A stretch of DNA of 8,423 nt, taken from positions 1 to 8,423 of the forward strand of contig JAPKDN010000109.1 of NCBI GenBank assembly GCA_028822575.1, in the 5' to 3' direction. Shown here in pieces: positions 1-5,780 of the stretch (position 1 is its first letter; the number at the start of each line of letters is the position of its first letter). The position numbers were made by a program, and so were the translations under genes. Under the pieces are notes generated by a model that had not been told where the DNA came from, searched no databases, and worked only from the letters and a program-made list of their open reading frames with translations. Source of the stretch: Alphaproteobacteria bacterium (GTDB taxonomy: Bacteria; Pseudomonadota; Alphaproteobacteria; Thalassobaculales; Thalassobaculaceae).

Positions 1-22
1 CCCTGACAGCTCGCTGTCGGGG
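1..22. terminator. Strong hairpin at window edge, possible terminator of an upstream gene
   Basis: Bases 1-9 (CCCTGACAG) pair with bases 14-22 (CTGTCGGGG) as a 9-bp stem with one G-U wobble and a CTCG tetraloop. No T-run follows on the plus strand. The opposite strand cannot be judged because the window begins here. It most plausibly ends transcription of a gene to the left, but the terminator role is inference. Confidence 0.4.
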
Positions 23-97
23 TCGGTGGTTGCCGCATATCCCCCTTGTGCTGAGGGACCGACCTAATCGCTTCAAGTTTCCCATGGCGCTACGACG

Positions 98-123
98 CCG
101 GGTTCCGATTGTTGAATACCCGG
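98..123. repeat. Inverted repeat upstream of cysQ
   Basis: CCGGGT at 98-103 is mirrored by ACCCGG at 118-123 with a 14-base spacer. It lies about 115 bases upstream of the cysQ start, in a region with no credible ORF. It could be a hairpin or an operator half-site pair. No known regulator motif was recognised. Confidence 0.3.
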
Positions 124-238
124 ACCTAGCGGCCGGACCATGACAACGATTTCCAAGATGTCGCGTTAATATTGGCCAGCCCGCGCTAGGCGATTAACGT
201 TCGCACCGTGCCAACCATCTGCCCTTTCCGGAGTCCCG

Positions 239-1000
239 ATGTCCAACCAAGCTCAGCTCGACGCCATCATTCAAATCGCCCGACGCGCCGGCGAGGTGAT
301 CATGGAATACTACGAATGCAAGATCGAGGTTGATGAGAAAGCCGATGGCTCACCAGTGACGGCGGCAGACCGGGCGGCAGACGCCGTGATAGTTCCGGCG
401 CTGCGCGCACTGACGCCAGATATCCCGGTAGTTTCGGAGGAAAGCGTTGATGCGGGCGATATCCCCAATGTCTCAGGCGGCACTTTTTGGCTCGTTGATC
501 CACTTGACGGAACCAAGGAGTACATTAATCGAAATGGAGATTTCACGGTAAATATCGGACTAATCGTCGATGGCTTGCCCAAGCTCGGCGTGCTTCTGAC
601 GCCAGTGAACGGCCTTGCCTGGGCTGGAGGCATCGGTAGCGGCGCCTTCGAGGAAAATGCCGGTGGCGCGCGCCGCTCTATCTCGGTGCGGACGCCAGAC
701 CCGAACGCACTCGTGGTCGTCGCCAGTCGATCACACCGCAGTTCAGATTTGGAGGACTATATCGCTGCTCGACCTGTCAAAGAGTCGATCTCGCGAGGGT
801 CCGCGCTGAAGTTCTGTCTGGTTGCCTGCGGCGAGGCTGATCTTTATCCGCGAACCGGCCCAACCATGGAATGGGACACCGCCGCCGGCCACGCGGTCTT
901 GCTAGCGGCTGGCGGTTCGATGGAAATGTTCGAGGGCGGCGAGTTTCGCTACGGCAAGCCAAAGTTCCTCAATGGGTGGTTCGTGGTTCGCGGCGGCTAG
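239..1000 (+). CDS. cysQ: 3'(2'),5'-bisphosphate nucleotidase CysQ (inositol-phosphatase superfamily)
   Basis: This 253-residue protein belongs to the Mg2+-dependent, Li+-sensitive inositol monophosphatase superfamily. It is predicted to hydrolyse 3'-phosphoadenosine 5'-phosphate (PAP) to AMP, removing an inhibitory by-product of PAPS-dependent sulfate assimilation; CysQ proteins are cytoplasmic or inner-membrane associated. The superfamily metal-site motifs are all present: VVSEES around residues 64-69 (E67/E68), WLVDPLDGTKEY at 84-95 (D87, D90, G91, T92), and MEWDTAAGHAV at 210-220 (W212, D213). The GTKEYINRNGDFTVNIGLI stretch after the aspartate motif is typical of CysQ rather than of SuhB. 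The length matches the family (about 245-270). The ATG at 239 follows a GGAG Shine-Dalgarno about 6 bases upstream. The next gene starts 133 bp downstream with its own ribosome site, so co-transcription is possible but not shown. Activity on inositol or fructose phosphates is the main alternative. Confidence 0.93.
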   Translation: MSNQAQLDAIIQIARRAGEVIMEYYECKIEVDEKADGSPVTAADRAADAVIVPALRALTPDIPVVSEESVDAGDIPNVSGGTFWLVDPLDGTKEYINRNGDFTVNIGLIVDGLPKLGVLLTPVNGLAWAGGIGSGAFEENAGGARRSISVRTPDPNALVVVASRSHRSSDLEDYIAARPVKESISRGSALKFCLVACGEADLYPRTGPTMEWDTAAGHAVLLAAGGSMEMFEGGEFRYGKPKFLNGWFVVRGG

Positions 1001-1133
1001 GATACCCGTATGACCGCGATCCGTTATGAGATATCGAAGCGTGATTTCTCTCGCGGGTTTATGAGAAAACACCAACGCTATAAGTTGCCAGCGCATTGAA
1101 TGTATCCACCAGCCCGACCAAGGAGCAGAGCCA

Positions 1134-2108
1134 ATGAAGGCAGTTATGGTAACCGATGATGGTGTGAAATTTCTTGACACACCAACGCCGAAACCAAAAG
1201 CCAATGAGGTGCTTATCCGGGTCCGCGCCTGCGGCCTCAACCGTGCCGATCTCATGGTGGCAAGCGGCATGGCACATGGTGCCGTGGGCGGCGCCGGTAC
1301 AATTGTTGGGATGGAAATTTCAGGTGAGGTCGCCGAGATGGGCGCGGATGTCCAAGGATTTGCGGTTGGCGACCGGGTAATGGCCTCTGGCGGCGCAGCC
1401 TGGGCCGAATACGCGGTCGCGGATTGGGGACGGACCGTCAAGATCCCCGACAACAACATGAGCTTCGATACAGCCGCGACCTTGCCGGTGGCGTTGCAGA
1501 CAATGCACGACGCAGTGGTCACGAATGGCGCGTTGACGCCCGGCAAAACCATCATGATCCAGGGCGCCAGCTCCGGTGTCGGCATCATGGGCATGCAGAT
1601 CGCCAAGCTCAAGGGAGCCTCGCTAGTGGTTGGTAGTTCGACCAATGCGGGTCGCCGTGCCCGGTTGTCGGAGTTTGGCGCCGATATTGCGGTTGACCCT
1701 AGCGATCCCAGCTGGGTCAGTCAGGTGCTGGAAGCAACGGATGGCAAGGGCGTCGATACGATCGTCGATCAGGTCTCTGGCTATGTCGCCAACCAAAATC
1801 TCGCCGCTACCACTATCAAGGGCCGGATCGTTAATGTCGGGCGCCTTGGCGGTTTCTCTGGCGATTTTAATTTCGACCTGCACGCGGCACGGCGGATCAA
1901 TTATATCGGCGTGACGTTCCGTACCCGAACCGTCGATGAGATCCGTGAAATCGTCCGCCTCACCTGGGCCGACCTTGGCGACGCAGTAACCAATGGCAAA
2001 CTATCGCTGCCGATGGACAAGACCTATCCGATACAAGACGTCACTCAGGCGCTCGCCCGGATGAAGGCAAACGAGCATTTCGGCAAGATCACCTTGTCGG
2101 TTGGCTAA
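1134..2108 (+). CDS. Quinone oxidoreductase-like, zinc-independent MDR family alcohol dehydrogenase
   Basis: A 324-residue medium-chain dehydrogenase/reductase. Such enzymes use NADPH to reduce quinones or enones/enals in the cytoplasm; the substrate here cannot be read from sequence. The N-terminal GroES-like domain spans roughly residues 1-120, with CGLNRADLMVASG at 33-45, where catalytic-zinc enzymes would show a different cysteine/histidine pattern, and GMEISGEV at 59-66 plus GDRVMA at 79-84. The Rossmann fold begins near 125; the nucleotide loop IQGASSGVG lies at 142-150. No structural-zinc cysteine cluster is visible, which supports the quinone-oxidoreductase (QOR/zeta-crystallin) branch. 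The C-terminal block ALARMKANEHFGKITLSVG is typical of that branch. The ATG at 1134 is preceded by AAGGAG with 8 bases of spacing. The gene ends convergently toward the Nudix gene. Crotonyl-CoA reductase-like or enoyl-reductase roles are possible alternatives. Confidence 0.88.
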   Translation: MKAVMVTDDGVKFLDTPTPKPKANEVLIRVRACGLNRADLMVASGMAHGAVGGAGTIVGMEISGEVAEMGADVQGFAVGDRVMASGGAAWAEYAVADWGRTVKIPDNNMSFDTAATLPVALQTMHDAVVTNGALTPGKTIMIQGASSGVGIMGMQIAKLKGASLVVGSSTNAGRRARLSEFGADIAVDPSDPSWVSQVLEATDGKGVDTIVDQVSGYVANQNLAATTIKGRIVNVGRLGGFSGDFNFDLHAARRINYIGVTFRTRTVDEIREIVRLTWADLGDAVTNGKLSLPMDKTYPIQDVTQALARMKANEHFGKITLSVG

Positions 2109-2112
2109 AACA

Positions 2113-2160
2113 CCCCTCGTTTCCGGTGGCCAGGCGAACACCAAGTCTTCGGAAACGGGT
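2113..2160. terminator. Long inverted repeat between convergent genes, possible bidirectional terminator
   Basis: CGTTTCCG at 2118-2125 pairs perfectly with CGGAAACG at 2150-2157. The stem can be extended to ACCC...GGGT if a two-base bulge is allowed on the left arm. Within the loop, GGTG and CACC may form a second small stem. It starts just after the MDR stop codon and lies before the 3' end of the convergent Nudix gene. No T-run is present, so Rho-independent activity is uncertain. Confidence 0.45.
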
Positions 2161-2248
2161 TCTTACTCCGATGTCGCGAAATTTACTCTTGTTCAGAACA
2201 TTAAAACGCAATCGCTGCTGTATGGCGGCGCCGTGATTCCGGGATATT

Positions 2249-2914
2249 CTAACGCCAAGCCCAGACGGGTTCACCAAAATGGCCAACCCGAGTATCGCGA
2301 CCGTGCAAACAGACTTCGCGGAACTGATAAACTATTGCCGCCGTGGGGGCATGCAATGCGTTGTTCTCGCCCATCAGGAGGCGGATCACCGGACGGTCAC
2401 TTTCCGGGATATCCACAAATTCGGGTGAACCGGGCCGGTTCAACTCACGAAACGCAACCTGGTGAATGCGCGCGACTTCGGCGGGATTAGGCCACATTTC
2501 GGCATTGGCGCCAGCCCAAACCACGATTGGGGTGATCAAGTAGCCTGATTGGGTTCTGTAGTCGTCCAAAACACCAAGGACGGCGTCTTCATCCAGATCC
2601 ATGTTCACTTCCTCGCGCAATTCCCTGAGTGCGCCCCGGACCGGGGTTTCACCTTCATCCATGCGACCGCCGGGCAACGCGAACTGGCCGGCATGGCTGT
2701 TCAGGCTGGGAGTGCGGCGGGTCAGGACATAGGCCCCCTCGCCCCGATCATCCCGAATAAGAGCAATTGCCACCGCCGCGCGCTTCAGCCCCTCGGCGGG
2801 AGATGAATTCCGCGTGAATGCGCGGAGATTAGCGGTGACGCGGGCGCGCATGTCCTCATCATAAAAATAATGCCCGTCTTCCATGCTCGAATCCATAGTG
2901 TCCGACATCTCCAT
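2249..2914 (-). CDS. Nudix hydrolase, CoA pyrophosphatase (NudL/NUDT7-8) type
   Basis: A 221-residue Nudix protein predicted to cleave the pyrophosphate of CoA or acyl-CoA into 3',5'-ADP and 4'-phosphopantetheine. The Nudix box occupies residues 83-105: G83, E89, then RELREE at 97-102, which supplies the metal-binding glutamates. The usual glycine near the end of the box is Asn104, a deviation worth noting. The CoA-specific signature precedes the box: VLTRRTPSLNSHAG at 63-76 runs into QFALPGG at 77-83, close to the family pattern of LLTxR followed by GxxxFPGG. The length fits the family (about 190-230). The start is uncertain: in-frame ATGs occur at codons 1, 3, 7 and 11 (first at 2914), and none has a convincing Shine-Dalgarno, so the true protein may be up to 10 residues shorter. 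The 3' end faces the MDR gene. Confidence 0.88.
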   Translation of the reverse strand: MEMSDTMDSSMEDGHYFYDEDMRARVTANLRAFTRNSSPAEGLKRAAVAIALIRDDRGEGAYVLTRRTPSLNSHAGQFALPGGRMDEGETPVRGALRELREEVNMDLDEDAVLGVLDDYRTQSGYLITPIVVWAGANAEMWPNPAEVARIHQVAFRELNRPGSPEFVDIPESDRPVIRLLMGENNALHAPTAAIVYQFREVCLHGRDTRVGHFGEPVWAWR

Positions 2915-3017
2915 GAAACTAAGAAACCCTATGAGGCGCCACCGCCCATCGAGAGGAGTGCGCAGTGCGAAAGATTGGTTTCCGGTTATTCGAATTTACC
3001 CGGCAACTGCGCCGTGC

Positions 3018-3568
3018 TCAATGGCCCACGCCGGATTTTTCCCAAAACCATTTGGTGATCACGTATTTTTGCACGCGTCGCACCGGCATGGCCTCGTGCT
3101 AAAGGGCGTGATTCGGCGCGTCGTCGATTTACACATTCTTCCGAGCAATCACCATGCCTCGAACACGCCTGAAAGGCCGTTTGAGCCTTTCAAACTTGGT
3201 GGCCCCACCGTCCTCAACATCATTCAGATACGCCATGATTCTCCAGGTCCGCTGAGCGGCTAGGGATGCACCATTTCGAACTTCGTCGTTCTCCGGCGCA
3301 AACCAGTCAGTGCAGGCCTTGAAGTACTCAAACACATCCTAGCGCTGTCCCGGGAGAGCCGCACAACAGGCGGGTCGCGGTCGACCAAGGCTTAGAGCCG
3401 GATATTGAAATCCTTGATTGGATTCGGGTCGGCGCGATTCATATGACAGTTATAAATAGTGCGATAATCACTTGGCCTCTGAGTAACCGTCGAGCGTTGC
3501 AGGGAGGTATCGATACCCACGATCAACAACTTACATTCCTCAGCTTACTGTAAATCAGGTATTTCATG
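3018..3568 (-). pseudogene. Decayed prolyl 4-hydroxylase-like 2OG-Fe(II) oxygenase
   Basis: Homology to bacterial P4H-alpha type 2-oxoglutarate/iron oxygenases can be followed for about 180 codons. The N-terminal half reads in one frame from 3568 to about 3372: HEIPDLQ, a stop, then AEECKLLIVGIDTSLQRSTV and later SDYRTIYNCHMNRADP. A one-base frameshift near 3370 leads to GQR-stop-DVFEYFKACTDWF, then QRTWRIMAYLNDVEDGGATK, and finally HEAMPVRRVQKYVITKWFWE before TGA at 3018-3020. In-frame stops lie at 3545-3547, 3392-3394, 3339-3341, 3129-3131 and 3099-3101. The first iron ligand of the HxD motif is changed (CTD, codon 3312-3314), whereas the distal His (codon 3096-3098) and the 2OG-binding Lys in QKYVITKW survive. 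No single ORF exceeds 68 codons, so a functional product is very unlikely. A start codon cannot be assigned. Confidence 0.85.
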
Positions 3569-3570
3569 AC

Positions 3571-3708
3571 CTAGTCCAGATCAGTATCCAACCGGCAGAA
3601 CATGGGGCGATTTTCTGGCTTCGTCATCGGCGCATGACAGACCGAGCGCCACCGATCCTGCTCGGCGGGCGGCTCCAGCGTCACGGCCAACGCGGGTGCC
3701 TCGGTCAT
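3571..3708 (-). CDS. Orphan 45-residue ORF, probable gene remnant, unrecognised
   Basis: An ATG at 3708 opens a 45-codon frame with a GC-rich third position. It reads MTEAPALAVTLEPPAEQ, then DRWRSVCHAPMTKPENRPMF and CRLDTDLD before TAG at 3571-3573. The frame is open further upstream to about 3760. Codon use looks more like real coding DNA than the AT-rich surroundings. No ribosome binding site precedes the ATG, and the frame differs from the neighbouring pseudogene that begins three bases downstream. It may be the N-terminal part of the same decayed oxygenase gene after a frameshift, or a piece of a separate gene. The family was not recognised. Confidence 0.3.
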   Translation of the reverse strand: MTEAPALAVTLEPPAEQDRWRSVCHAPMTKPENRPMFCRLDTDLD

Positions 3709-3757
3709 CCGGCTGCGGATTTGTTCATGACCACAGTCAAGTTCAGGGGAAATTCGA

Positions 3758-3889
3758 TCATAACATTATAGCAGGCGGCATGAACGATTCCGCAACCGCT
3801 TTTCTCATAAACGGGATGCAGTAAAATGCTGATGAAAGTGCGAGTGCGGCTATTGGAAAAATTACGATCAAATTTCTGAAATCTACCAT
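3758..3889 (-). CDS. Small single-span membrane peptide (43 aa) following the cuyA-like gene
   Basis: The peptide starts MVDFRNLIVIFPIAALALSS and continues AFYCIPFMRKAVAESF. One hydrophobic helix covers roughly residues 7-27, followed by a basic RK pair, so an inner-membrane location is likely. The ATG at 3889 has a strong AGGAGG Shine-Dalgarno with 5-base spacing, located across the stop codon of the preceding PLP-enzyme gene; only 10 bases separate that stop from this start, which suggests translational coupling. The start chosen is this ATG rather than the far-upstream GTG that would overlap the PLP gene. It was not recognised. It could be a genuine small membrane protein, or the surviving N-terminus of a transporter truncated when the downstream region decayed. 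Confidence 0.5.
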   Translation of the reverse strand: MVDFRNLIVIFPIAALALSSAFYCIPFMRKAVAESFMPPAIML

Positions 3890-3899
3890 CTCACCCTCC

Positions 3900-4898
3900 T
3901 CACGTTGTAAGTTGGGGCTGGTAGGCAAAGAGAGCCGTGGAACCACCGGTATGCAAGAACACGATATTCTCGTTGGACTTGAAATGTCCCTTGCCGATCA
4001 GGTCGATCAACCCAGCCATCCCTTTTCCAGAGTATACGGGGTCGAGAAAAATTCCCTCCATACGCGCCAGAAAGCGAATCGCGTCGCACATTTCTGGGGT
4101 CGGTTGACCATATCCCGCGCCGACGTAGTCACTATTGGCCACGATCGACTCTCGCCCTATGCCACCCCTTATACCAACGAAATCCGCCGTCGCCTCGGCA
4201 AGACGGTGCACGTTCTGTTCCTGTGCATCTTTCGGCGCCCTGACGCTAATACCGTAGACCGGGATCCCGGCATTGCACCCTTCCAGCCCCGCGACCAAAC
4301 CGGCTTGGGTCCCGGCACTTCCTGTTGCATGCACGATATGATCAATCCTCAGCCCAAGATCATTCGCTTGAGTCACAAGTTCCAAAGCTGCATTTACGTA
4401 GCCGAGTGCGCCGATCGGATTTGAGCCCCCCCCCGGGATGACATAGGGCTTATGTCCTTTCGAACGCATTTCCTCGCCAAATAACTTAGCCTCCAAGTTC
4501 ATATCCATGCCATTTTCGCGAAACTGATAGTTTGCACCACACAGGTTGTTCAAAAAAACGTTGCCGGTAGTTTCATAATCTGGCCCCAAATTGCCAACAC
4601 GCCGCTCCAACAATATCTCGCATTTGAGGCCAAGTTTTGCTGCCGCTGCGGCGGTCTGGCGAGCATGATTCGATTGGGTGGCCCCTTGGGTGATCAACAT
4701 ATCCGCGCCCTGTTCCAGGGCATCCGCGGCAAGGAATTCAAGCTTTCGAGTCTTATTGCCTCCCGTCCCCAAACCCGTACAATCATCTCGCTTGATGTAC
4801 AGATTTGGACCGCCTAGGTGTTCAGTCAATCTGTCCAGACGCTCAAGCGGAGTATGCATGTGCCCAAGTCGGACGCGCGGAAACCGAGATAGATTCAT
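3900..4898 (-). CDS. cuyA: PLP-dependent D-cysteine desulfhydrase / L-cysteate sulfo-lyase (CuyA-like)
   Basis: A 332-residue fold-type II PLP enzyme of the ACC deaminase/D-cysteine desulfhydrase family. L-cysteate sulfo-lyase (CuyA) converts cysteate to pyruvate, sulfite and ammonia; D-cysteine desulfhydrase releases sulfide instead. Visible features: [13 protein letters not shown] at the N-terminus, [21 protein letters not shown] at 34-54 with the Schiff-base Lys49, the substrate loop [11 protein letters not shown] at 74-84, [16 protein letters not shown] at 153-168, phosphate loop [11 protein letters not shown] at 191-201, [16 protein letters not shown] at 285-300 and [11 protein letters not shown] at 314-324. 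The TQSNH version and N-terminal block favour CuyA over enteric DcyD, but this is from remembered family patterns, so the substrate is uncertain. ATG 4898 follows AGGGA with 6-base spacing. The coding strand contains a run of nine Gs (plus-strand Cs at 4426-4434) in the PGGGS codons, a potential slippage site. A 43-residue membrane peptide follows in the same transcript. Confidence 0.85.
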   Translation of the reverse strand: MNLSRFPRVRLGHMHTPLERLDRLTEHLGGPNLYIKRDDCTGLGTGGNKTRKLEFLAADALEQGADMLITQGATQSNHARQTAAAAAKLGLKCEILLERRVGNLGPDYETTGNVFLNNLCGANYQFRENGMDMNLEAKLFGEEMRSKGHKPYVIPGGGSNPIGALGYVNAALELVTQANDLGLRIDHIVHATGSAGTQAGLVAGLEGCNAGIPVYGISVRAPKDAQEQNVHRLAEATADFVGIRGGIGRESIVANSDYVGAGYGQPTPEMCDAIRFLARMEGIFLDPVYSGKGMAGLIDLIGKGHFKSNENIVFLHTGGSTALFAYQPQLTT

Positions 4899-4916
4899 TG
4901 CAATTCCCTAATTTCT

Positions 4917-4937
4917 GCGCCGTCCAGCGGCGCTTTT
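4917..4937. terminator. Hairpin in the cuyA-like leader, terminator-like on the plus strand
   Basis: GCGCCG at 4917-4922 pairs with CGGCGC at 4928-4933 around a 5-base loop, followed by TTTT at 4934-4937 on the plus strand. On the minus strand the same hairpin lies about 18 bases before the cuyA-like start codon, just ahead of its Shine-Dalgarno. It could end transcription coming from the right in the plus sense, or shape the 5' leader of the minus-strand mRNA. Function is inference. Confidence 0.35.
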
Positions 4938-5010
4938 GTGCACTTCCAACGAACAAACTGACCACATGCGGCGGCGCGGGTTAACTCCGTGCCGAGGGAT
5001 GGATGCTCGA

Positions 5011-5310
5011 TCATGAATAGTTTTTTTCACTCTGATAGTCATCATATATTAATCAGATAGCATTCCAGAGATCAGCTTTGTTGGGGACAGCGGCTTTTTA
5101 GAGAGTTACTTTGAGTTTGGGGAAGCCCATCTCGATTGGGTTAAAGCCGAAGCAATAGAGCGGGAGGCACAGCAGCCTAACGTCCGCAGCTTCGATCATC
5201 TCGCGCAAGCCGCCCACGTTGTATGAGGCAAGGATGAAGCCTTCGTGCGGATCCAGCCTCAAGCCTGGAGGATGCCCGTGCCGCGCCAGAGCTGCCGGGC
5301 CGGAGCGCAA
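5011..5310 (-). mobile_element. Internally deleted IS630-family transposase remnant
   Basis: The segment from 5310 reads RHGHPPGLRLDPHEGFILA, like the inter-domain part of IS630-family transposases. It joins directly, in frame, to SYNVGGLREMIEAADVRLLC then LPLYCFGFNPIEMGFPKLK, the conserved C-terminal DDE segment whose NPIE carries the last catalytic Glu. The catalytic middle portion is missing. Beyond the stop at 5098-5100 the homology continues in the same frame (KAAVPNKADLWNAI, a stop at 5053-5055, then LIYDDYQSEKNYS and a stop at 5011-5013), matching the usual IS630 C-terminus. Internal deletion plus three stops show a dead element. No intact terminal inverted repeats were recognised. It lies upstream of the cuyA-like gene, so it may have replaced part of the original promoter region. 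Confidence 0.8.
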
Positions 5311-5341
5311 GATTAAGCGATGACTAAATCCGATAGAATCA

Positions 5342-5373
5342 GACCCCGGCGAATGTCTACTGCGGCAGGGGTC
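5342..5373. repeat. Inverted repeat GACCCC/GGGGTC at the IS-relic junction
   Basis: GACCCC at 5342-5347 is mirrored by GGGGTC near 5368-5373 with a spacer of about 20 bases. It falls inside the start of the IS3-like coding fragment and next to the end of the IS630 relic. It may be fortuitous or part of an old element end. Confidence 0.25.
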
Positions 5374-5456
5374 AAGAGACCCTCAACGAACGCTGGCGTT
5401 TCAAACGGCAGTCTCTTGAACACTGGTCCTTGCTTCACCGCGAAATCGGCGCCTGA
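5343..5456 (+). mobile_element. IS3-family-like transposase C-terminal fragment
   Basis: A 37-codon frame ending in TGA at 5454-5456 reads TPANVYCGRGQETLNERWRF followed by KRQSLEHWSLLHREIGA. This resembles the last residues of IS3-family OrfB transposases, where an LTPADVYFGRG-type block is followed by a basic tail close to the stop. Upstream in frame there are stops within about 15 codons (TAG and TAA around 5319-5333), so the rest of the gene is missing or unrecognisable. It abuts the oppositely oriented IS630 relic, with only about 30 bases between. Family assignment is by remembered pattern and moderately secure; the fragment has no function as a transposase. Confidence 0.65.
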
Positions 5457-5593
5457 TATCAACTAATCTGAGCGAAAATAAACCTTCGCTTGATCACTAA
5501 TTCAGCTCTTTTGGATGTGAAGGAGCAAAAATTCAATTGGTATCGTCAATACGGATCGAAACGAAAACTATAGACTTGAGATCAAGACTTAAC

Positions 5594-5665
5594 ATGAAAA
5601 CCGGCTGGTTTTTTACGCCAACAGCGTGGCTGGATCTGGCGCTAATACTGATATTCATCGCTTGA
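5594..5665 (+). CDS. Possible 23-residue hydrophobic peptide, low confidence
   Basis: An ATG at 5594 opens MKTGWFFTPTAWLDLALILI followed by FIA and TGA, which has one hydrophobic stretch at residues 12-23. The frame is open upstream to a TTG about 57 bases earlier that is preceded at a distance by AAGGAG, so a longer 42-residue form is possible. No good Shine-Dalgarno precedes the ATG, and a terminator-like hairpin overlaps its first codons. It may be the truncated start of a membrane protein gene or chance. Confidence 0.2.
   Translation: MKTGWFFTPTAWLDLALILIFIA
5597..5614 (+). terminator. Short A/T-closed hairpin with T-run
   Basis: AAAACC (5597-5602) pairs with GGTTTT (5607-5612) around a GGCT loop, and the T-run extends to 5614. 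This has the form of a weak Rho-independent terminator. It is downstream of the IS3-like relic and could be an element-derived terminator. The stem is short, so the confidence is low. Confidence 0.3.
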
Positions 5666-5680
5666 CGGGAAAACTCCCGT
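5665..5680. repeat. Perfect 6-bp hairpin ACGGGA-AAAC-TCCCGT
   Basis: ACGGGA at 5665-5670 and TCCCGT at 5675-5680 are exact reverse complements around an AAAC loop; one flanking G-T wobble can extend it. It immediately follows the stop codon of the small hydrophobic ORF. There is no T-run, so it is not a clear terminator. Confidence 0.3.
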
Positions 5681-5763
5681 TAAGGTGTACTTAAATACGA
5701 TGTCAACGGTCACGGCTGCAGCGTAACCAGAATGGGAACCCACTGAAGATATCCCCGGAGTCT

Positions 5764-5780
5764 GTTCAGACAAACTGAAC
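5764..5780. promoter_or_regulatory. Perfect inverted repeat GTTCAG-N5-CTGAAC
   Basis: Arms at 5764-5769 and 5775-5780 are separated by ACAAA. It lies about 140 bases upstream of the first possible arfB start, in non-coding DNA. The size and symmetry would suit a dimeric repressor site, but no known regulator consensus is matched and a simple hairpin is equally possible. Confidence 0.25.

Noticed and set aside
902..1645. 247-codon minus-strand ORF across cysQ and the MDR gene
   Set aside because: It spans two well-recognised plus-strand genes, with a low-complexity proline/threonine/alanine-rich translation typical of an antisense shadow.
3129..3335. 68-codon minus-strand ORF as a stand-alone small gene
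   Set aside because: It is only the central piece of the P4H-like pseudogene; conserved sequence continues in frame on both sides beyond its stops.
3129..3568. Stop-codon reassignment or programmed readthrough in the P4H-like gene
   Set aside because: The intact neighbouring genes use TAA, TAG or TGA normally as ends, a frameshift is also present, and a metal ligand is lost. Decay is the simpler explanation.
5030..5062. AT-rich near-palindrome (TGATAGTCATCA...ATCAGATAG) as an operator for the cuyA-like gene
   Set aside because: The region translates as the continuing C-terminus of the IS630 relic, and the arms are not exact inverted repeats.
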